Origin: Actinobacteria bacterium UBA5182 | GTDB taxonomy: Bacteria > Actinomycetota > UBA4738 | Assembly: GCA_002413185.1 (NCBI GenBank) | Contig: DHWM01000123.1 | Coordinates: 1 to 12,403, forward strand | Reading direction: 5' to 3' | DNA: 12,403 nucleotides | Part shown: positions 6,301 to 12,403 of the stretch, in pieces | How the letters are laid out: the number at the start of each line of letters is the position of its first letter | Position numbering within the stretch: position 1 is the stretch's first letter | Notes under the pieces: model-generated | What the model was told of the DNA's origin: nothing | Database searches by the model: none | Seen by the model: the letters and a program-made list of their open reading frames with translations, nothing else | Made by a program: the position numbers and the translations under genes

Positions 6301-8637
6301 TTATCCCCACGCTCGCCCGAGCATCGCCGCCAGCAGCGCCACCGCTGCCGGCTTGTCGAGCGGCTCGTTGCCGTTCCCGCACTTCGGCGACTGGACGCAG
6401 GAGGGACATCCCCTGGCGCAGGGACACTGCCGGACGGCGTCGAAGGTGGCTTCGAGTAGACGCTCCTCGGACCGATAGCCGCGCTCGGCGATCCCGGCGC
6501 CCCCTGGGTAGCCGTCGTAGATGAAGATGGTGGCTATGCCGGTGTCTGGATGAAGGGGCGTGGACAGCCCGCCGACGTCCCACCGGTCGCACGTGGCCAC
6601 CAGGGGGAGGAGGCCGATGGCGGCGTGCTCGGCGGCGTGGGCCGCGCCCGGGAGCACCGTCGGGCCGATGCGGGCCCGCCCCAGCACCCCAGGGGGCAGC
6701 AGCCACCACACCGCTTTCGTGGTGAGGACCTGTGGCGGGAGGTTCAGGTCCACCACGTCGATGATCTCCAGGGTCTGTGTCGACTTCCGTTGGAACCCGA
6801 CCACCTGTGAAGTCACCCTGACCTCGCCGAAGAACGCCGGGACCGCCCCGACCGAGCCCTCCTCGAGCGAGCGCAGGACCTCCAGATCGGTGGTCGTCCT
6901 GGGCTGCGTGTAGTAGTCCGCGTCGCTCCGCGCGACCAGGGCGATGTTTCGAACGAGGTCCAGCTCGCTCACTTCGTACTGCTCCCCCTGGTGGAGGTAC
7001 ACCGCGCCAGGATGGACGTGATGGAACGCCCGGGCCTCGTCCACGGTCCCGAGCAGAGCTCCGGTCGACTCGTCCACGATGGCGAACAGATGGCCCGAGG
7101 CCGAGCGGATGTCCACCTTGGCGTGCGGTGACTCTCGCCCCCGGTGGTACAGGAGCCCTCGTCGCCAGAACAGCTCGCCGGACGCGATGAGGGCCTCGGC
7201 GGCTTCGCTCGCGGGTGGGCCGAACGCCTCCAGCTCCTGTTCGGTCATGGGCTGCTCGCGGGCGGCGCATGCGACGTGCGGACCGACCACGTACGGGTTG
7301 GTGGGGTCGATCACGGCGGCCTCCGGCGGCTTGCTGAACAGGTCGGCGGGATGCTGGACGAGGTACTGGTCGAGCGGGTCGTCCTGTGCCACCAGCACCG
7401 CCAGCGAGGAGCCGGACCGCCGCCCGGCCCGCCCGGCCTGCTGCCACATCGAGGCTCGCGTTCCCGGGTAGCCGGCCAGGAGCGCCGCGTCGAGGGACCC
7501 CACGTCGATCCCGAGCTCCAGCGCGTTGGTTGCTGCCATCCCCAGAAGCTCGCCGGAGGAGAGCTGGCGCTCCAGCTCCCGGCGCTCTTCGGCCAGATAT
7601 CCCGCGCGGTACGCCTTGACCTTTCGCTTCAGCGAGCCTGGAAGCTCCCGCCGCGCGAACTCCGCCACCAGCTCGGCGGACCGGCGGGTCCGGCAGAACG
7701 CCAGCGTCCGCGTCTCCGATTCGACCAGCCGCCGCAGCAGCCACGAGGTCTCCGAGATGGCGCTTCGCCGAAGCCCCAGCTCCTCGTCCACGAACGGCGG
7801 GTTCCACAGCACGAACAGCTTCTCCCCTCGCGGCGAGGCGTCGGTGGTGATCTCCGAAAAGGGCTGCCCCACAAGGCGTTCGGCCAGCTCCGCCGGGTTG
7901 CCGATGGTGGCCGAGGCCAGGACGAACTGCGGCTGCCCTCCGTAGTGCGCGATCAGGCGGCGGAGCCTCCGAAGCACCATGGCCACGTGCGAGCCGAACA
8001 CACCACGAGCCACATGAGCTTCGTCGACCACCACCAGCGACAGGCGGAGGAAGAAGTCGGCCCACCTGGCGTGTCCGGGCAGGATCGAGCGGTGGAGCAT
8101 GTCCGGATTGCTCATCACCAGGTTGGCGTTCCTGCGGATGAGGGGACGCTCCGCCTGGGGGGTGTCGCCGTCGAACACCGCTGCCCGGACCTGGGGAAGG
8201 CGGAGGTCCCGGACCTGGCGGAGCTGGTCGCGGGCCAAGGCCTTCGTCGGGAAGAGGTAGAGGGCCGTGCGCTTCTCGTCGGACAGGACCGTTCGGGCGA
8301 ACGCCAGGTTGTACACGAGGGTCTTCCCCGATGCGGTGCCGGTGGCGATGACGACGTTCGCCCCGCTCTCCAGGAGGTCCAGGGCGTCGCGCTGGTGCGG
8401 GTAGAGCCCGTCGATCCCCAGGAAGGAGAGCCGGCTCCGAAGGAGCTCCGGCATCTCCGGAAAGGGCTCGAGGACCGTCGGGCGAGCCTCCAGGAGCTCG
8501 ACGTGGGCCAGCGAGCCCTCGCTCCCTTCGAGCTTCGCCAGCTCGTCGACGAAGGCCCTTGCATCCACCGGGTCGATGCTAGCGGCCTGATGCGACAATG
8601 GCCGTTCGTCTGTCGGAGCGTCCCTTCCGGTCGCCAT
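6301..8637 (-). CDS. DEAD/DEAH-box helicase with DUF1998 (MrfA/SftH-like, DNA repair)
   Basis: This is a 778-residue superfamily 2 helicase. A Q-motif-like LYPHQRDAL sits near 78-86, Walker A TGTASGKT at 99-106, DEAH at 205-208, SAT at 242-244, motif V around 367-380 (MAATNALELGIDVG) and motif VI QQAGRAGRR at 399-407. The C-terminal part is a DUF1998 region with YDGYPGGAGIAERGY. It ends in a Cys cluster, CPCARGCPSC and SPKCGNGNEPLDK, with Cys at 738, 740, 744, 747 and 753, the expected metal site. Relatives include Bacillus MrfA (YprA), which acts in mitomycin-damage repair, and mycobacterial SftH, a 3'-5' DNA translocase. The role here should be DNA repair. The ATG at 8637 gives two bases of overlap with an in-frame ATG of the divergent gene and has only a poor ribosome-binding site; a GTG at 8568 is an alternative. 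It leads a probable three-gene operon. Confidence 0.93.
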   Translation of the reverse strand: MATGRDAPTDERPLSHQAASIDPVDARAFVDELAKLEGSEGSLAHVELLEARPTVLEPFPEMPELLRSRLSFLGIDGLYPHQRDALDLLESGANVVIATGTASGKTLVYNLAFARTVLSDEKRTALYLFPTKALARDQLRQVRDLRLPQVRAAVFDGDTPQAERPLIRRNANLVMSNPDMLHRSILPGHARWADFFLRLSLVVVDEAHVARGVFGSHVAMVLRRLRRLIAHYGGQPQFVLASATIGNPAELAERLVGQPFSEITTDASPRGEKLFVLWNPPFVDEELGLRRSAISETSWLLRRLVESETRTLAFCRTRRSAELVAEFARRELPGSLKRKVKAYRAGYLAEERRELERQLSSGELLGMAATNALELGIDVGSLDAALLAGYPGTRASMWQQAGRAGRRSGSSLAVLVAQDDPLDQYLVQHPADLFSKPPEAAVIDPTNPYVVGPHVACAAREQPMTEQELEAFGPPASEAAEALIASGELFWRRGLLYHRGRESPHAKVDIRSASGHLFAIVDESTGALLGTVDEARAFHHVHPGAVYLHQGEQYEVSELDLVRNIALVARSDADYYTQPRTTTDLEVLRSLEEGSVGAVPAFFGEVRVTSQVVGFQRKSTQTLEIIDVVDLNLPPQVLTTKAVWWLLPPGVLGRARIGPTVLPGAAHAAEHAAIGLLPLVATCDRWDVGGLSTPLHPDTGIATIFIYDGYPGGAGIAERGYRSEERLLEATFDAVRQCPCARGCPSCVQSPKCGNGNEPLDKPAAVALLAAMLGRAWG

Positions 8638-8659
8638 GCCCTTGGTCGAAGGAGCCTCG

Positions 8660-9697
8660 TTGGAATGGGTCGAGCTGGTCGCCGCGTTGCTCGTGATCCT
8701 GGCGGGCGCGTGGTTCTTCACCAACGGGGTCGAATGGATCGGCGAGAGCCTGGGGCTGTCCGAAGGTGCCGTGGGGAGCGTCCTGGCAGCCGTGGGCACG
8801 GCGCTCCCGGAGACGGTCCTCCCGGTGGTCGCCATCCTCACCGGCCACAAGGGGGGCCACGACATCGGGATCGGGGCCATCCTGGGGGGCCCCTTCATGC
8901 TGGCCACCCTGGCCATGTTCCTGCTGGGCGCCTCCGTGGTCGCCTTCGCCCGGACCGGCCGGCGTCCCCGCGAGCTCCGGGCCCAGCCGAAGGTGATGCA
9001 GCAGGACCTGGGGTACTTCGCCGTGGCCTACGCCCTGGCGGTCCTGGCGGGCCTCTTGCACGTCGCGGCGTTCCGGTGGGTGGTGGCCGGAGGCCTTCTG
9101 GTCGGCTACGCGTTCTACGTGCGGCGCCATTTCAAGGCGCCGGAGGAGAAGGAGATCGAGACCGAAGCCGAAGGTGAGGTCAGGCCCCTGTACTTCCGGG
9201 CCTGGGTCCGCCTCGTCCTGCGGCGCGGCCGGGAGGAGCCGCCCCGGCCGCCGGTGTGGGCGAGCATCGCCCAGACGCTCGTGGCGCTGGCGCTGATCGT
9301 GGGCGGGGCGAAGTTCTTCGTGTCGGCCATCGGAACCATCGCCCACAACCTCCACGTGCCGAGCCTGCCCTTCGCCCTCCTGGTTGCTCCGGTCGCCACC
9401 GAGCTCCCCGAGCTCTCCAACAGCGTGTTGTGGATCCGCCGGAAGAAGGACACGCTGGCCGCCGGGAACGTGACCGGAGCGATGGTGTTCCAGTCCACGT
9501 TCCCGGTGGCGATCGGACTGGTGTTCACGCAATGGAGGCTGACCGGCGACGCCCTGATCGCGGCCGTCGTCGCGCTCGGCTCGGCCGTGGCGTTGTGGGC
9601 GACTTCGCGTGTCAGGGGGAGCCTCAACCCTGGACATCTCATGCTGTTGGGGGTTGCCTTCGTCGGGTATTCGGCCTTCGTCATCACCACGCTGTAG
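8660..9697 (+). CDS. Sodium/calcium exchanger (CaCA) family membrane protein
   Basis: This is a 345-residue membrane protein made of two halves, each with an alpha-repeat, which is the CaCA architecture. The first repeat has VGTALPET (Glu51) followed by GHDIGIGAILGGPF. The second has ATELPEL (Glu248, Glu251) followed by AAGNVTGAMVFQ (269-278). The halves are joined by a charged cytoplasmic loop (about 107-155, rich in Arg/Glu). Family members exchange Ca2+ or other cations for Na+ or H+ across the inner membrane. The ion-binding acidic residues are kept, but the usual Asn/Ser positions after GNxxG are replaced, so the ion specificity is uncertain. I chose TTG 8660 because AAGGAG lies 5 nt before it. 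The ATG at 8636 would add eight residues and has no ribosome-binding site nearby, but it cannot be excluded. Confidence 0.85.
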   Translation: MEWVELVAALLVILAGAWFFTNGVEWIGESLGLSEGAVGSVLAAVGTALPETVLPVVAILTGHKGGHDIGIGAILGGPFMLATLAMFLLGASVVAFARTGRRPRELRAQPKVMQQDLGYFAVAYALAVLAGLLHVAAFRWVVAGGLLVGYAFYVRRHFKAPEEKEIETEAEGEVRPLYFRAWVRLVLRRGREEPPRPPVWASIAQTLVALALIVGGAKFFVSAIGTIAHNLHVPSLPFALLVAPVATELPELSNSVLWIRRKKDTLAAGNVTGAMVFQSTFPVAIGLVFTQWRLTGDALIAAVVALGSAVALWATSRVRGSLNPGHLMLLGVAFVGYSAFVITTL

Positions 9698-9718
9698 CCG
9701 GGCGCCTTCCGGCGGACA

Positions 9719-10648
9719 TCAGGACCCGATCAGGCCATCCTTGCGCAGGTCGGTATAGATTGAGGACGCCGAGGCCGAGATGAACACCACGTCGGCCGGT
9801 CCGACCACGCCGGAGCGCGCAGGCACCACAAGGTTCCTGACGCCGGACAGCGGTATCTGCGTCGCGGTCAGGGCGAGGTTGAGGATCGTCTGGACGTCGA
9901 GGTCGGTTCGGAGCCGCTGCCACCCCACGGCGATCCAGTCGAAGACGGTGGCGGGATCCTGTCCGAAGCGCCCGTGGAGCCGTGACAGCGCCGCCAGGAA
10001 CAGCCGTCCCTGGTTGGCGGACCGGGTCAGGTCGCCCTGCAGGAAGTCGTGGCGGTCCCGGGCGAACGCGAGGGCCTGGGCGCCCCAGAAGTGGTGCGTG
10101 CCCCGTTTGAAGCTCGCTCCCGAGTACCGGTCGTGCATGGCCGTGGGCACGTTGACGGTGAGCCCGCCGATCCCGTTGACCATCCCGATCAGCCCGGAGA
10201 AGGAGGTGAGCAACCAGAAGTCGATGTGGATGCCGGTGAGGCGCTCCAGGGTTCGCACCATCAGGGACGGGCCTCCAACGACCATCGCAGTGTTGATCTT
10301 CGTCGTGCCGACACCTGGGATGTACACCCAGGAGTCGCGAGGGAACCCGAGGATCGTGGCGCGGTGCATGGCCGGGTTGATCCCGATGATGTGGATGGAG
10401 TCGGCCCGCTGGCGCTCGATGTCCTGACCGGGACGGGCGTCGCTTCCCAGGGCCAGGATGAAGATCGGCTTGTTCCCCTGGAGGGCCGGGACGAACGACG
10501 CGCCGTGAGCCGAATGGATCTCGACCACGTCAGAGGCCGCCGCCGACGCGGTACGGGCACGGGCCAGGACGAGCGCCGTCACCGAGGTTGCCGCGAGGGC
10601 CACCGCGACCAGTACCGAGACGAGGGCGGACCGGGCCCTCGGCCTCAC
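9719..10648 (-). CDS. LytR-CpsA-Psr (LCP) family envelope glycopolymer ligase
   Basis: This 309-residue protein has one N-terminal membrane helix (about 8-30) and an extracellular LCP domain from about 60. Family hallmarks are LALGSDARPG (66-74), R81-A-D83 in place of the usual RSD, GFPRDSWVYIPGVG (101-114), TTKIN (115-119), LTGIHIDFW, and ALAFARDRHDFLQGD with Arg197, Arg199 and Arg209. These Arg and Asp residues form the pyrophosphate/metal site in known members. LCP enzymes transfer glycopolymers (teichoic acids, arabinogalactan, capsules) from a lipid carrier to peptidoglycan outside the membrane. Compared with many LCP proteins it is short and lacks an added C-terminal LytR_C domain. The GTG start overlaps the stop of the upstream gene (GTGA). 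It faces the exchanger gene with a 21-bp gap. Confidence 0.9.
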   Translation of the reverse strand: MRPRARSALVSVLVAVALAATSVTALVLARARTASAAASDVVEIHSAHGASFVPALQGNKPIFILALGSDARPGQDIERQRADSIHIIGINPAMHRATILGFPRDSWVYIPGVGTTKINTAMVVGGPSLMVRTLERLTGIHIDFWLLTSFSGLIGMVNGIGGLTVNVPTAMHDRYSGASFKRGTHHFWGAQALAFARDRHDFLQGDLTRSANQGRLFLAALSRLHGRFGQDPATVFDWIAVGWQRLRTDLDVQTILNLALTATQIPLSGVRNLVVPARSGVVGPADVVFISASASSIYTDLRKDGLIGS

Positions 10649-11448
10649 GGCGTCGCTCCTGAAGCCGTCGGGCCGGGAACCGGCGAGGGGCCCGGGATTG
10701 GGATGGGGGGAGGGGACGTCACCTGGGTGTTCGCGGCGGGGTACCCGGAGATGAGCCAGGTGGAGGAGACCCGCCGGAGGATGAACGTGGCTGCGTTCGT
10801 CACCTCGATGGGCTGGCCGTTGGCAAGACGTCCAGCCGCCTGGAACATCACCGCAGCCTGGGCGCTTTGGGGATGCCCCGAGGCGTTGAACAGAACCTGG
10901 ATGGTCAGCGCGGCCTGGGTGACCTGGAGCGTCGCGATCGGCGCGTCAGCCTTCCCCAGGCCCAAGGAGGCCGCGTCCGCCTGGGCCCTAGCTCTTACCG
11001 CGGGGTCGAACGCCTCCCAGGCCCCGGCCGGTACCCCCGCCCGCCACGTTCGTGGGTCCATGAAGGCCAGGTCGTAGAAGCGGTTGAGGGTGCCCTGGAC
11101 CGTGCTGGCCACCGCTTGGGCCGCGTCTTTGGCCCCGGACGTCTTCGCCACCGTCACCGCGATCACCGTCGGTGCCGGGAAGACGAAGGGCTGCCGGGGA
11201 GGAGACGGGGTGGGCCGCGAGGGGAGGACACCGGTGCTCGATGTCGGGGCCCGGGCAGACAGACCCCACATCGAGACGAGGGCGACCAGTGTGGCCACCG
11301 CCAGCGTCAGCGAGACGACCACCCATCGCGTCCGGGCGCGGGCACGTCCCATGCGCTCGGCCCGTCCGCCGAGGGCCCCGGGCGTGGCTGGTTCCATCTC
11401 CAGCACGCCTGGGCCGGCCTCGCTTCCGGCGGGTGGCACGGGGGGCAT
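10645..11448 (-). CDS. Membrane-anchored protein with predicted NTF2-like extracellular domain
   Basis: I do not recognise a named family for this 267-residue protein. Residues 1-41 are polar and Arg-rich (RMGRARARTR), residues 42-63 form one membrane helix (VVVSLTLAVATLVALVSMWGL), 65-86 are a Ser/Thr/Pro linker, and about 90-240 are globular. The tail (about 243-267) is Pro-rich (SPPPIPIPGPSPVPGPTAS). The domain starts with a helix containing LNRFYDLAFMDPRTW and ends in long strands finishing FILRRVSSTWLISGY, a pattern seen in NTF2-like and Mce-associated proteins; that is an inference from layout only. The positive-inside rule puts the globular part outside the cell. Its stop overlaps the LCP start, so it is likely a partner or accessory of the LCP ligase. 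There is no ribosome-binding site; the promoter is very close to the ATG. Confidence 0.8.
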   Translation of the reverse strand: MPPVPPAGSEAGPGVLEMEPATPGALGGRAERMGRARARTRWVVVSLTLAVATLVALVSMWGLSARAPTSSTGVLPSRPTPSPPRQPFVFPAPTVIAVTVAKTSGAKDAAQAVASTVQGTLNRFYDLAFMDPRTWRAGVPAGAWEAFDPAVRARAQADAASLGLGKADAPIATLQVTQAALTIQVLFNASGHPQSAQAAVMFQAAGRLANGQPIEVTNAATFILRRVSSTWLISGYPAANTQVTSPPPIPIPGPSPVPGPTASGATP

Positions 11449-11456
11449 CCGGCCGC

Positions 11457-11485
11457 AGGTTATCGGTCGGCCCGGCCCTTTTCAA
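11457..11485 (-). promoter_or_regulatory. Promoter of the NTF2-like/LCP operon (near-leaderless)
   Basis: On the minus strand a -35 hexamer TTGAAA (11485-11480) is followed after exactly 17 bp by TAACCT (11462-11457), which fits the actinobacterial TANNNT -10 pattern. Transcription would begin around 11450, one to three bases before the ATG at 11448. That predicts an almost leaderless mRNA and explains why no ribosome-binding site is seen. Confidence 0.55.
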
Positions 11486-11509
11486 CGCTCGAAGGCGGCG
11501 GAAGGCTCG

Positions 11510-11878
11510 ATGCTAGACTCCCCGTCCGTGGATCTGGACCTCGAAACCACCCAGCGGGAGGGCTTCAGCATCGTTTCGCTCCGCGGCGAGATCGACGTGT
11601 ACACCGCCCCGCTCCTTCGTCAAACCTTGGTCGACGCCATCGAGCAGGGCGCCGTCAACGTGATCGTCGACATGGAGAGGGTCGACTTCCTCGACTCCAC
11701 CGGCCTGGGCGTTCTGGTGGAGGGCCTGAAGCGAGTCAAGACGCGGGAAGGGCACTTCGCCATCGTGGCCACCCAGGACAAGATCCTGAAGATCTTCGAC
11801 ATCACCGGGTTGAACAAGGCGTTCCCCATCCACAGCTCGGTGGACGACGCGCTGTCCGAGGCGACCGCCGGGTCATGA
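11510..11878 (+). CDS. STAS-domain anti-anti-sigma factor (SpoIIAA/RsbV-like)
   Basis: This is a 122-residue single STAS domain. Typical elements are FSIVSLRGEIDVYTAPLLRQ at 19-38, NVIVDMERVDFLDSTGLGVL at 50-69 with the phosphorylatable Ser63 in the DSTGLG motif, and the final ITGLNKAFPIHSSVDDAL. Such proteins bind a partner anti-sigma factor when unphosphorylated, freeing a sigma factor. Phosphorylation of the Ser by the RsbW-type kinase breaks the complex. The ATG at 11510 has GGAAGG 4 nt before it; a GTG at 11528 is a weaker alternative without a ribosome-binding site. The next gene overlaps by 4 bp (ATGA) and encodes an RsbW-like protein, so the two form a partner-switch module. The cognate sigma factor is not in the window. 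Confidence 0.92.
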   Translation: MLDSPSVDLDLETTQREGFSIVSLRGEIDVYTAPLLRQTLVDAIEQGAVNVIVDMERVDFLDSTGLGVLVEGLKRVKTREGHFAIVATQDKILKIFDITGLNKAFPIHSSVDDALSEATAGS

Positions 11879-12318
11879 CCGAGCCCAAAGCCGTGCCCGA
11901 CCTCGAGCTGGAATTCCCGGCCAGGCCGGAGTTCGTTCGGGCCGCTCGTCATGCCGTGTCCGCCCTGGCGAGACTGAGCGGCGCGTCCGAAGAGGTGGTC
12001 GAGGACATCAAGCTCGCCGTGTCTGAGGCGTGCAACACTGCGGTTGCGGCGAACGCGGAGGCGGGGAGCGAGGCCGTGGAGCTTCGTGCCTTCGACAGTC
12101 CGGCCCGCCTGGTGATCGAGGTGATGGACCGCGGGGCCAACCCCGAGCGGACGGTGTCCGGCCCGCCCGAGGAGCTCGACACGGGTGACCTTCCGTTCGA
12201 GCGAGCGCTGTCGCTTCCGATCATCCGGGGACTGGTGGACGAGCTCGCCATCGCGCCGCGAGGGGACCGGGGAGCCGTGGTCCGGATGACCGTCTCGCTG
12301 GAAGGGCAAGGCCGCTAG
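11875..12318 (+). CDS. RsbW-like anti-sigma factor / HATPase_c_2 protein with degenerate ATP site
   Basis: This is a 147-residue GHKL-type ATPase domain of the anti-sigma kinase group. The N-box helix reads EDIKLAVSEACNTAVAAN (43-60), the first glycine box V83-M-D-R-G-A-N89 and the last helix IIRGLVDELAI (116-126). Normally the N box has an Asn four residues after the Glu (EAxxN). Here Glu51 is followed by Cys53, Asn54 and Thr55, so the expected Asn position holds Thr. The DxGxG box reads D-R-G-A-N, and the GxGL of the second glycine box reads A-L-S-L (111-114). The protein may therefore bind nucleotide weakly or act without kinase activity, although relatives such as mycobacterial RsbW (UsfX) are also divergent at these sites. 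The start overlaps the STAS stop, so it is probably translationally coupled and would bind the STAS protein and an unseen sigma factor. Confidence 0.87.
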   Translation: MTEPKAVPDLELEFPARPEFVRAARHAVSALARLSGASEEVVEDIKLAVSEACNTAVAANAEAGSEAVELRAFDSPARLVIEVMDRGANPERTVSGPPEELDTGDLPFERALSLPIIRGLVDELAIAPRGDRGAVVRMTVSLEGQGR

Positions 12319-12342
12319 CAGGAGCACGGCCGAGGCAGAGCC

Positions 12343-12403
12343 GTGGACGTCATCCTCCAGGTGTTCGTCATCTTCGTGGCGGCCAAGGTCGCTGCGGAGC
12401 TGT
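12343..12403 (+). CDS. Kef-type cation:proton antiporter, N-terminal fragment (runs off right edge)
   Basis: Only 20 complete codons are visible. The GTG start gives MDVILQVFVIFVAAKVAAEL, a hydrophobic helix with the A-A-K-x-x-x-E-L ending typical of the first helix of monovalent cation:proton antiporter-2 (KefB-like) proteins. A GAGG ribosome-binding site lies 7 nt upstream, and the gap to the RsbW-like gene is 24 bp, so it is probably in the same operon. The rest of the protein is outside the window, so the call rests on the first helix only. Confidence 0.5.
   Translation, partial: MDVILQVFVIFVAAKVAAEL

Noticed and set aside
8592..8599. TGCGACAAT as an extended -10 for the exchanger gene
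   Set aside because: It matches TATAAT at only four of six positions and has no -35; it lies in helicase coding sequence, so it is too weak to annotate.
7144..9177. Long plus-strand frame across the helicase and into the exchanger gene
   Set aside because: It is antisense to the clearly conserved helicase motifs and then out of frame with the exchanger.
9697..9714. Short GC hairpin between the convergent exchanger and LCP genes, considered as a terminator
   Set aside because: The stem has only 4-5 bp and no T-run on either strand, so I cannot support a terminator.
10867..11874. Upstream extension of the RsbW-like frame through the STAS gene
   Set aside because: The ATGA overlap and the conserved domain start at 11875; upstream residues are low-complexity and lie in the wrong frame for the STAS protein.

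Overview
The window is strongly GC-rich and densely coded: twelve complete genes and one partial gene at each end, short gaps, and repeated ATGA/GTGA/TGATG start-stop overlaps. The gene content points to an actinobacterium, probably an uncultured or deep-branching one: an Ino1-type inositol phosphate synthase start next to a PadR regulator, an LCP ligase, a SpoIIAA/RsbW-type switch, a DUF1998 helicase, and a near-leaderless promoter. I see no rRNA, tRNA, IS element, integrase, CRISPR array or phage gene.

Left part (1-2015, minus strand): an MFS exporter, then a PadR regulator translationally coupled to the first codons of inositol-3-phosphate synthase (the gene runs off the left edge). The padR promoter region is an AT-rich island with 13-bp phased TATC repeats and a 17-bp inverted repeat flanking an extended -10. 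This is the most striking non-coding signal in the window.

Centre-left (2193-5392, plus strand): a cytosolic alkaline-phosphatase-superfamily phosphohydrolase, overlapping by 4 bp a 14-helix MOP/Wzx-type flippase. They form a two-gene unit that looks devoted to an envelope glycoconjugate, without any glycosyltransferase in view.

Centre (5396-8637, minus strand): an operon of a DEAD/DEAH-DUF1998 helicase (MrfA/SftH-like, DNA repair), a TIGR00725/LOG-like nucleotide-binding protein and an NTF2/SnoaL-like protein. A divergent Na+/Ca2+ exchanger-family gene (about 8660-9697, plus) starts head-to-head with the helicase.

Right part: a minus-strand pair (11448-9719), a membrane-anchored NTF2-like protein coupled to an LCP-family envelope ligase, driven by a recognisable promoter almost at the start codon. 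Divergent from it, a plus-strand run encodes a STAS anti-anti-sigma factor, an RsbW-like anti-sigma protein with degenerate ATP-binding motifs, and the first codons of a Kef-type cation:proton antiporter.

Most genes belong to known families. I found no clear evidence of a wholly new multi-gene defence or mobile system. The best leads are the phased operator, the phosphohydrolase-flippase pair, the LCP partner protein and the degenerate RsbW.
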